Positions 7,823 through 14,122 of a DNA stretch of 21,130 nucleotides are shown piece by piece. The position numbers and the translations under genes were made by a program. The stretch spans positions 1-21,130 of the forward strand of contig JAJSAJ010000556.1 in NCBI GenBank assembly GCA_024274855.1, read 5' to 3'. A model generated the notes under the pieces. The model was not told the origin of the DNA. It made no database searches and was given only the letters and a program-made list of their open reading frames with translations. Every line of letters starts with the position of its first letter. The stretch's first letter is position 1. The stretch is from Planctomycetota bacterium (lineage in GTDB: Bacteria > Planctomycetota > Planctomycetia > Pirellulales > Pirellulaceae).

Positions 7823-8041
7823 CGTAGTCGTTCACGGGATTCTCGTCTGCCATCGCGTTAGCACCGGAGTTTTTCCCGATTTCCGACACGCCCGATTTAT
7901 CATTAGTCATTTGACATTACTCATTTATCATCGAGAGCGGCAGCGCAGCGGGAGCATACTGGGGCATACGTCTTCCACTGACCACTGATAAATGATAAAT
8001 GATAACTGCCCTTCCACGCACTCTCGCCGTGAACGGTTACG
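7823..8041. repeat. MITE-like dispersed repeat, copy B (219 bp)
   Basis: This is the second copy of the element at 2951-3130, in the same orientation. The terminal inverted repeats at 7823-7837 and 8027-8041 are base-for-base those of copy A. It differs by about 22 extra bases after position 7853, by a roughly ten-base insertion near 7960-7970 and by a short tandem duplication of GATAAAT around 7987-8002. It begins 33 bases after the fusion gene stop and ends 93 bases before the stop of the converging gene. Its right end runs into the short repeat at 8043-8067. Confidence 0.8.
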
Positions 8042-8042
8042 T

Positions 8043-8067
8043 TTCGCCCTCCCATGGCAACAACCGC
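8043..8067 (+). repeat. short dispersed repeat, 25 bp (copy 1)
   Basis: The 25 bases starting TTCGCCCTCCCATGG are identical to 12704-12728. They directly follow the right end of the MITE-like copy B. At the other site the repeat is extended on its left by GGCTCGGCGGGAGC, which is missing here. No gene overlaps it. Confidence 0.7.
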
Positions 8068-8133
8068 CAGTCCACGAAAAGGCCAGTCACTCAACAACCG
8101 CTAGCGAATGTGGGGACACGTTCTGAGGCAAGC

Positions 8134-9099
8134 TTAATCAGATCCGATCAAGGACGTTGTTTCGGGCGGGGCCGCAATGTGGGACACCTGGCCGGACTGA
8201 CTACGGGCGGCCATAGCGCGAAGAACAGCCCGCTGGCTCACTTCGGTGGTCAAGCTGGTGAACTGGGCGCGCACGTTCGGATCGACGTTTTTCAAACGGG
8301 TTGTTAGTCGCTGGACGCCTGGTCCGTTGGATTCGACCGCCCGCGAAATCTGGCTGAGAAACCGAGTCGATTCGGTGAAGTTGGAATCGGCCGTTCGACC
8401 GAGCAACGGGTGCAATGTCTTAGCCAGAATTTCGACACCGGCATTGTCCATCTTAACGAACGCATCGAGCTGGCTGGATATGTGGCTTTGGCCTTGGGGA
8501 TCTTTGGCGTACTTGGACGTCAGCACCAAAACGCTGCGCCCGGTAATTCGCCGCGGGGCCAAGGCACCGTCATAATAGCCTTCGGCAAAAAATACATGGA
8601 CTTGGCGCGTCCCATAGACCAACTCGGCCTTCGTAACGGTCCCAGCCCCATCCGCCGCATCATAGGCATACGGACCGGTCCGCTTGATACGTGCTTTGGT
8701 CACCCCCATTACCTGCCACATATTAACAACGATTTCCGGATTCCGAATCAAGAAAACATAAAGATCCGCATCGCACGTGATTTGCTGAACCGGCATTCGT
8801 CGGTAGATTGTCGGTGAGTTCACGACAGCGCGCAGCTTGGACCGCATTGGCTCGGAAACGTAATCAAACGGTATTGCTCGGATGGCCTGCTGGCGAGATG
8901 CTCGACTCGTGCTTGGCCGACTTGGCAATCTGCCGGCGCCCAGCAAAATCTGGCCTGGCAATGCCCCCCAGGCAAGTGCACCAAGTCCCCATCGCAGACA
9001 CTTGCGTCTGTCACGGCACGCGTGCGCTACGTTCCGGGCACGTGCGCACACCGCGTCCCCCCGGGCCGGTGTCACCGGCCTGCTAGCTTTGCCTTCCAT
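8134..9099 (-). CDS. conserved hypothetical protein, putative exported
   Basis: This is a 321-residue protein of unknown function. A long basic N-terminal region (Arg/Lys-rich to residue 37) precedes a hydrophobic stretch at about 38-57 (GLGALAWGALPGQILLGAG), so it is probably exported or anchored, with an unusually long n-region. The mature part has a beta-rich centre: LYVFLIRNPEIVVNMWQVMG (113-132), then GPYAYDAADGAGT and VYGTRQVHVFFAEGYYDG. A mainly helical C-terminus (about 205-300) follows. The order resembles a planctomycete-only protein I have no name for. ATG 9099 has a GGGGGG ribosome binding site four bases upstream; the frame remains open 23 codons further, but without such a site. 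It is divergent from the HEAT-like gene and convergent with the LplT-Aas fusion. Confidence 0.8.
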   Translation of the reverse strand: MEGKASRPVTPARGDAVCARARNVAHACRDRRKCLRWGLGALAWGALPGQILLGAGRLPSRPSTSRASRQQAIRAIPFDYVSEPMRSKLRAVVNSPTIYRRMPVQQITCDADLYVFLIRNPEIVVNMWQVMGVTKARIKRTGPYAYDAADGAGTVTKAELVYGTRQVHVFFAEGYYDGALAPRRITGRSVLVLTSKYAKDPQGQSHISSQLDAFVKMDNAGVEILAKTLHPLLGRTADSNFTESTRFLSQISRAVESNGPGVQRLTTRLKNVDPNVRAQFTSLTTEVSQRAVLRAMAARSQSGQVSHIAAPPETTSLIGSD

Positions 9100-9493
9100 A
9101 ATCCCCCCTTGTGGATAACCGGCGACCGGAAACGATGTCATGGGGCATTTTCCGCGGCAAATCCGCAATCGGCCGGACTGGGGTACTCAAAACAAGTCCC
9201 TCCAGCGCCCTGGTCGGCTGGTTGCGGACTGGCAAGATTTGCCGGTCATAATGGTTTTTCGGCCGATCATGGTCCTGAAGCCCAGTCAAACTGGCCAAGT
9301 CGCTGCAACAGTAGGTGCTGGCGCGTCGAAACACGTGCTACCGCAGCGTTTTGCACAAATCAACTTCTTCGGTTCCGCGACCGCACCCGGTTGCGCTGGG
9401 TGGGGTCAAATGCTCTTGCCAGATTCGCCGTGTTTCTTGACAATCGGCCCGCCAAGAGGCGAGCGGACAGGATGAAACTTCAGAGGCTCTACC
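9100..9493. other. 394-base divergent intergenic region
   Basis: This is the spacer between two divergently transcribed genes for exported or membrane proteins. I see no gene, no strong hairpin and no copy of the repeats found elsewhere in the window. It presumably contains both promoters. Confidence 0.4.
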
Positions 9494-10810
9494 ATGAAAC
9501 TAACGTACGTCGGCTTTCTGCTCGCCACAATTCTGACAGCTGGAATCATCTGGCTGTCGCCTGTGGGTCCTCTGGCAGAACACTGGCTGGTGGGCCATTG
9601 GGCCAACCGACTCGACAACGCGCCCGACCACAAGGTTGCGGCCTATCTGGACCAAATGGCTCTTCTGGATGGAAGCGGTTTGGAAACACTGGTTGACGCC
9701 ATGGCCAGTCCTCGCGAAGTCGTGTCGACAACAGCCGGCCAAACGCTGCACCAATTGTTGGATCGTTGGAAGCGGGTGCCGGTTGGCCAGTCTAGCCTCA
9801 AGATAGCAAAGCTGGCGAGTCTGTTGGCCCGAGACGCTGGGAGAATGGACCGAACTGGCCGCGTCGCAGCCGCTGACTTGGCGCAGCGAATTCTAGAATG
9901 GCCGGTTTACAACCCGGCAACCGACCGCGCGCTGTTGATCATCAACTGTGATACGGTGATTCGATTGGCCGTGCAGAACACGCCCCCAACACGGGCCAAG
10001 ATGCCAAGACCAACAGCATCCGAGTCGGAATCGCGTCTTGTGCGGCATGATCCCACACTCACCGACTTACGTTCCGAACAGACGCGGACCTCACTTGCCG
10101 TGAACGGGCCCGACACAAAGACCCTGCCATTGATCCCTGGTGGCGATCTTCCGGTGTCTCCGACGGAATTGCCGCCCCTGCCTCCTTCCTTGGCTCCCCT
10201 CGCAACGCCGCACGCTGTTTCGGCGCACCTGCCTCCGGGGCTGATGCCCGGTCCGCCTGAACCACTGCCTCCCAGTCGCTTGCCCGATACCGAGACGTTT
10301 GCCATTCCGGTTGGTCCAGTGAGCGATCCTGCCGGCGAGCCGCGAAAACTCGATTTCCAGAGTCACCAGCCAACGCTCGCAATTCCGCCCGAGTCGGCTT
10401 CGGCTGCCTCTTCGTCACTCGAGTTGCTGTCCGACCGACAACTGATCCAACGTCTTGGCGCTAGCGACACTGGGCAAAATCGTAAGGCGACGAATGAACT
10501 GAGGCGACGCGGACTGCGTGATAGTGAGCTGAGGCTTGCAAAGATGCTCAATACGTCGGACACCCCGACACGGCGTCGTTTTGTGGAGTCGTTGGCAAAC
10601 CTCCCCATTTCGTCGCGACGCTGGTTGCTTTACTTCAGCCAGGACGAAAACGCCGAGGTCCGTCTGGCTGCGGCGATTCGGATGGCAACGTCACGAGATT
10701 CCGTCCTTCATCAGCGTCTGCGGGTCATGCGACAGACCGAATCCGACGAGGAAGTACGCCGGCAGCTGGATCGGTGGGCAGAGTCCCAATCGGACACGTA
10801 CTTGCGTTAG
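9494..10810 (+). CDS. membrane-anchored protein with proline-rich linker and HEAT-like repeats
   Basis: This is a 438-residue protein with no recognised name. Residues 5-28 are a hydrophobic anchor or signal (YVGFLLATILTAGIIWLSPV). Residues 40-150 are helical, with HEAT-like units such as VDAMASPREVVSTTAGQTLHQ. Residues about 167-310 form a low-complexity linker rich in Pro, Ser and Thr, including PTELPPLPPSLAPLATP. Residues 312-438 are helical again, with a second HEAT-like set (LRRRGLRDSELRLAKMLNTS and ENAEVRLAAAIRMATS). This suggests an exported scaffold with two protein-binding helical arrays joined by a flexible spacer. ATG 9494 is preceded by AGAGG seven bases away. Its stop converges on the SH3 protein gene. 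Binding partners cannot be inferred from the neighbours. Confidence 0.82.
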   Translation: MKLTYVGFLLATILTAGIIWLSPVGPLAEHWLVGHWANRLDNAPDHKVAAYLDQMALLDGSGLETLVDAMASPREVVSTTAGQTLHQLLDRWKRVPVGQSSLKIAKLASLLARDAGRMDRTGRVAAADLAQRILEWPVYNPATDRALLIINCDTVIRLAVQNTPPTRAKMPRPTASESESRLVRHDPTLTDLRSEQTRTSLAVNGPDTKTLPLIPGGDLPVSPTELPPLPPSLAPLATPHAVSAHLPPGLMPGPPEPLPPSRLPDTETFAIPVGPVSDPAGEPRKLDFQSHQPTLAIPPESASAASSSLELLSDRQLIQRLGASDTGQNRKATNELRRRGLRDSELRLAKMLNTSDTPTRRRFVESLANLPISSRRWLLYFSQDENAEVRLAAAIRMATSRDSVLHQRLRVMRQTESDEEVRRQLDRWAESQSDTYLR

Positions 10811-11074
10811 GGTCTTGATCGTCACGTGGTCCAGCACACGGGAGGGCGAAGCTCCTGCTGAGCCGTAACGTCAACCAGCGTCGACACTTTTCAGCGGCTC
10901 GGTTCCCGTTGGCCCAGCTAACGATCACTGCCTTGCGTTAGCATGTTGCTGCGCAGCCGATTGGCCCGCTCCAGACATCTGCCTCGACTTAAAGAATGCT
11001 TGCGACGAAGTCGATGGAGGAATACGGGTTAAAGTCCGTGGAACTCCAGGCCTCGACGCGAAACGAATCCGCAG
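10811..11074. other. convergent intergenic region with two inverted repeats
   Basis: This spacer lies between two gene ends. It contains the short dispersed repeat at 10840-10864 and a separate perfect inverted repeat GCTAACG (10917-10923)/CGTTAGC (10936-10942) with a 12-base loop. Either could fold in the transcripts of both flanking genes. Neither is followed by a T-run. No gene is seen. Confidence 0.5.
10840..10864 (-). repeat. short dispersed repeat (copy 2, inverted)
   Basis: Read on the minus strand this 25-base segment ends in GGAGCTTCGCCCTCCC. It matches 12690-12714 at 23 of 25 positions. It includes the internal hairpin GGAG-GGCGAAG-CTCC. It lies 30 bases after the stop of the HEAT-like gene. 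Only the left part of the longer unit at 12690-12728 is present. Confidence 0.65.
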
Positions 11075-12361
11075 CTATTTGGTGGTTCGTCGTTTATGCT
11101 TTTGTTTAACGGCTTTTTCCGCCGTGACATGCGGAGCTCGTAGCGAACGCATATAGCGGCGTTGGCCGTACAAACCAACATACTTCCGTTGATAGAGGCG
11201 AAGATTTAGTCCGGGCATCGGCGACACGTAGGACCGCACGCGTCCCTCATCATCCAACAGGGCGAACGGGGGCGCAATACGCTTGGTTGAATGGACCGGC
11301 ACCAACCAGCCTTCCGCGATGAAATCATTGTTACTACTCGACTCAATACCGTTCGCTTCAATCGCGCCCACTGGACTGACGTAGGGATCGATCGCGACGG
11401 CACGATTTCGAGCGGCCTCTTCATCAGAGGATTGGGGCAAAGGTGAAACAGTGTCGGGGCGATTGTCATCGCTGGGCCCCTCAAGCATTAACAGGTAACG
11501 CTGCTTCAACTTCTCGAATTCGGTGATTCGTTTCGACAGAACTCGCACATCGTGCTGCCATCGGGTTCCGTCGGCCTTTTCATTCAGTGCGTTGGCGCGC
11601 TGACGTAACGAACTCAAGTTCCACTGTTCTATCGGCTGACTGACCAACAGGCCGAGATCCACGTTCAATTGTCCGACACGAGTCTCGAGGCTTGTCGTGT
11701 CATCGGCAATCGATGTGGGTGTGGCGACACCAGTCGATTTTGAATGTGAGTTGTCCGCGCTATGCGCCGCCGGCTTCTTGCTGCCAGTCGGTCGAAACCC
11801 AGTCAGCTGAATGGTCGACGACGTTACGTGATGGCCGGCCGCCTTCGGGGAATTGGCGTACTGCATGTGAATCCACCGAAACTCGCCGGCCGGGGGTGCA
11901 ATCCGGTAGTAAGTTTCGATCGCAAAGCCGGGACCGACCGAAAGAGCCTCTTTTCCGAGCACGCTTACTTGTTCGTCCTGGTCCAGTCGGACCTGCCATT
12001 TTAGCTGACCGTTGCGGCCGATCGACGAGCCGACCCAAGCCACGGCACTCTCAACGTTTATTTTGCCGATCCTTGGATCTGTATCGATTTTCAGATGACG
12101 TGCGGCAACCCAGCCAAAACTGTCCTTGGGCGGACGAATGGCCAGCCAGCCACCCGGCTCCTGCCGGTAGATCTTGACGTTGTCCCCCTTTCGCAAAATG
12201 CCGGTTGCGTAGTAGTTCCAGCCTGGTCCGCACCGTACTTCCACTTCGGGCAGGACAATTCTGGCCTCATAGGGGAACTGGTCTCCAGCCGGTGCCGCGC
12301 CACACCATGGCTCGGCTAACACCAAAAAGCATCCGATCAGCGTTAGTCCCGCAGCGCGCAT
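11075..12361 (-). CDS. exported bacterial-SH3-domain protein
   Basis: This is a 428-residue protein. Residues 1-25 are a signal peptide (MRAAGLTLIGCFLVLAEPWC, then cleavage near AAPA). Residues 30-92 are a bacterial SH3 module: VEVRCGPGWNYYATGILRKG, GGWLAIRPP and FGWVAARHL. Residues 105-170 look like a second, longer SH3-like module ending FRWIHMQYA. A Ser/Thr-rich linker (about 185-225) and a helical, possibly coiled-coil region (225-300) follow. A third compact segment near 365-410 (APPFALLDDEGRVRSYVSP, then VGLYGQRRYM) may be another SH3-like unit. The basic tail KQKHKRRTTK closes the protein. Such proteins are usually envelope components that bind peptide or glycan. ATG 12361 was chosen for its GAGG site five bases upstream and the clean signal peptide; ATG 12388 and GTG 12406 are alternatives. 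Confidence 0.85.
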   Translation of the reverse strand: MRAAGLTLIGCFLVLAEPWCGAAPAGDQFPYEARIVLPEVEVRCGPGWNYYATGILRKGDNVKIYRQEPGGWLAIRPPKDSFGWVAARHLKIDTDPRIGKINVESAVAWVGSSIGRNGQLKWQVRLDQDEQVSVLGKEALSVGPGFAIETYYRIAPPAGEFRWIHMQYANSPKAAGHHVTSSTIQLTGFRPTGSKKPAAHSADNSHSKSTGVATPTSIADDTTSLETRVGQLNVDLGLLVSQPIEQWNLSSLRQRANALNEKADGTRWQHDVRVLSKRITEFEKLKQRYLLMLEGPSDDNRPDTVSPLPQSSDEEAARNRAVAIDPYVSPVGAIEANGIESSSNNDFIAEGWLVPVHSTKRIAPPFALLDDEGRVRSYVSPMPGLNLRLYQRKYVGLYGQRRYMRSLRAPHVTAEKAVKQKHKRRTTK

Positions 12362-12532
12362 GGCAGCCTCGTCATTTCCTGAACGCATGAAAGAAACTTG
12401 CCCCACGAAAAACCGGGCACTCGGTCAACGAACCGTGGGCGCGTTCTTGTAGCGAAAAACGGCCGCCCACTCAAGGGGGATTCACTGATGGGCCGAGCCT
12501 AAAAAGAGAATTGGACAGTAAAGGCTGATGAG

Positions 12533-12611
12533 GGGGGCTAGGTAGACAAGGTAAGTAGTCTGTCGCAAGCTACCTATCCGCAGTCGCGCTGCGTAGGTTT
12601 TCGTAGCCCCC
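12533..12611. other. multi-branch inverted-repeat element, possible structured RNA
   Basis: An outer stem GGGGGCTA (12533-12540)/TAGCCCCC (12604-12611) encloses two further pairings. One is CCTA-CGCAG/CTGCG-TAGG (12573-12597), nine pairs with a two-base bulge. The other is TAGGTAG (12539-12545)/CTACCTA (12570-12576). The second shares bases with both other helices, so alternative folds compete. It may be RNA on either strand (3' end of map or leader of the SH3 gene on the minus strand) or a DNA palindrome of a repeat family. Confidence 0.45.
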
Positions 12612-12689
12612 AGGCTTCTTGCTTAGAGCGTGCCCCGTAATTGGGCGGGCGAGCCACTGGGTGAAAGCATGGAATCCTCGGGCCGTTCC

Positions 12690-12728
12690 GGCTCGGCGGG
12701 AGCTTCGCCCTCCCATGGCAACAACCGC
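12690..12728 (+). repeat. short dispersed repeat, fullest copy (39 bp)
   Basis: The left 25 bases (12690-12714) match the reverse complement of 10840-10864 at 23 of 25 positions. The right 25 bases (12704-12728) are identical to 8043-8067. The unit starts GGCTCGGCGGGAGCTTCGCC. It lies 20 bases beyond the map stop codon. No gene overlaps it. Confidence 0.7.
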
Positions 12729-12747
12729 TAGTTACGCGGGACGGTTT

Positions 12748-13545
12748 TTAGAACTGATGGCCCGGCTGTGGACCATCTCGCGTGGTGGTCAAGATCTCCG
12801 GGCCATCCTCAGTCATCAGAATGGTATGCTCGAACTGAGCCGAGGGTTTGTTGTCGCGAGTGCGGACGGTCCAACCATCCTGTCGATCGAGGACCGTGTA
12901 ACGCGTGCCCGCGTTGATCATCGGCTCGATTGTAAAACATGTTCCGGGAAAGATCCGATGCTGACGGGCTTGGCGAGTCGGGTAGTGCGGTACGGAGGGA
13001 TCCTGGTGAAAACGCCGTCCCAAACCATGGCCAACATATTCATGCACCACGCTAAAGCCGCGTTGGGTTGCAATTTCGACGATCACTTCACCGATCACAA
13101 CAACACTGCAACCAGGCTGAAGGGCATCAATGGACGCGTGCATGCAGTCGAACGCACACTGAGTCAACTCGCGAGCCGAGTCGGATACCCGTCCGATCAA
13201 GAACGTCTCGGACTGGTCTCCGTGCCAGCCATCAACGATCGATGTGACATCCACGTTGATAATATCGCCCGACTTCAGCTTGTAGGAATCGGGAATCCCG
13301 TGACAAATGACGTTATTCACACTCGTACAACAGCTCTTGGGAAACCCCTGGTATCCGAGCGGAGCGGGCACATGCCCGTAATCGAGAGTGTACTGATGGA
13401 CCACACGGTCGATTTCAGCGGTTGTAACGCCCTCTTTAATGAACGGTCGGACATGATCCATCAGCTGGGCGTTAAAGCTGCACGCTGCACGCATTGCTTT
13501 CCGCTCGGCACGATTCAAACGCAATGATCGATTACCGTGCAACAT
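12748..13545 (-). CDS. map: methionine aminopeptidase, type I
   Basis: This 265-residue cytosolic metalloprotease removes the initiator methionine from nascent proteins. All five metal ligands are present: Asp99 and Asp110 in NVDVTSIVDGWHGDQSETF, His173 in EYVGHGLGRRFH, Glu207 in FTIEPMINAG and Glu239 in FEHTIL. The catalytic-site His82 lies in VICHGIPD. The length fits the single-domain type I family; an extra 25-35 residues at the N-terminus before the conserved core is common. ATG 13545 has an AGAGG site seven bases upstream. The frame is open for about 100 codons more, but that stretch has no similarity to MAP. It is divergent from leuS across a 577-base spacer. Genomes often carry more than one MAP, so this need not be the only copy. 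Confidence 0.96.
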   Translation of the reverse strand: MLHGNRSLRLNRAERKAMRAACSFNAQLMDHVRPFIKEGVTTAEIDRVVHQYTLDYGHVPAPLGYQGFPKSCCTSVNNVICHGIPDSYKLKSGDIINVDVTSIVDGWHGDQSETFLIGRVSDSARELTQCAFDCMHASIDALQPGCSVVVIGEVIVEIATQRGFSVVHEYVGHGLGRRFHQDPSVPHYPTRQARQHRIFPGTCFTIEPMINAGTRYTVLDRQDGWTVRTRDNKPSAQFEHTILMTEDGPEILTTTRDGPQPGHQF

Positions 13546-14122
13546 CCCGAACCTCTGGCTGAACGCCGGAAAAGAAAAGTCGTATGAACAGATCCTCAGT
13601 TTAGCATGCGGCCGCCCCTGGCAACAGAGCCTGAAAACGGGAGTCGGTGGCATGGGAGCGTCACGGAGATTTGGAGGAGACAAGCGGGTGAAAATGGCCA
13701 TTCGCAGCAGGGCCCATACCCAATCGCGAAGCTCTCCGCCCGCTACTCGACACAGAAACCGAGTCGCACATGATCCGCTGGCTCGGTCCGTACGTTGCAA
13801 GTGTCCGCGCCCGCCGGTCCACTTTTCTGGGGAGCGTTCGGCCACCGGCTACAGACGATCCTCGGCTTGCCCGAGCCGGTAGTCTGGTCCCGGAACCGGC
13901 GTCCGTGGTGCTGGTCAGACCATCGGGCAACCGGTAGAATCGCGTGATCGACATCGTCGACTGTGGCAAGAGACCACTTCAGGCGAATTCTCGAGGCGGA
14001 ACCTATTGCGGTACCGTCATTTAGCGTACAGCCACAGTTCGGCAACGGTGCCGACTTTCTGGTTCAAAACGATCGGCTATTGTTGTTCTGAACATTGCTT
14101 AATTACTGCCCTGGATCTTCCA
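13546..14122. other. 577-base divergent intergenic region
   Basis: I find no supported gene between the map and leuS starts. Frames on both strands look random and lack ribosome binding sites. I looked for a leucine T-box leader before leuS and saw no T-box core sequence and no terminator-type hairpin with a T-run. GCCCGAGCCGGTAG (13870-13883) and the related CATCGGGCAACCGGTAG (13920-13936) are an imperfect repeat of unknown meaning. Confidence 0.45.

Larger units (their letters stand above)
12362..12747. other. intergenic region with folded element and dispersed repeat
   Basis: This is 386 bases between the end of map and the start of the SH3 protein gene, both on the minus strand. It holds the multi-branch inverted-repeat element at 12533-12611 and the short dispersed repeat at 12690-12728. 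No protein-coding gene is supported: the long plus-strand frame that begins here runs antisense through map. Confidence 0.6.

Noticed and set aside
9022..9696. 224-codon plus-strand frame
   Set aside because: It spans the antisense of one gene, the intergenic region and an out-of-frame piece of the HEAT-like gene; its composition is not protein-like.
12619..13527. 302-codon plus-strand open frame
   Set aside because: It runs antisense through the intact map gene, has no domain and no ribosome binding site.
13546..13845. 100-residue N-terminal extension of methionine aminopeptidase
   Set aside because: It is open in frame, but not MAP-like; ATG 13545 has a good ribosome binding site and gives a normal length.
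14006..14122. T-box or leader peptide before leuS
   Set aside because: I saw no T-box core, no Leu-codon run and no terminator hairpin with T-run.
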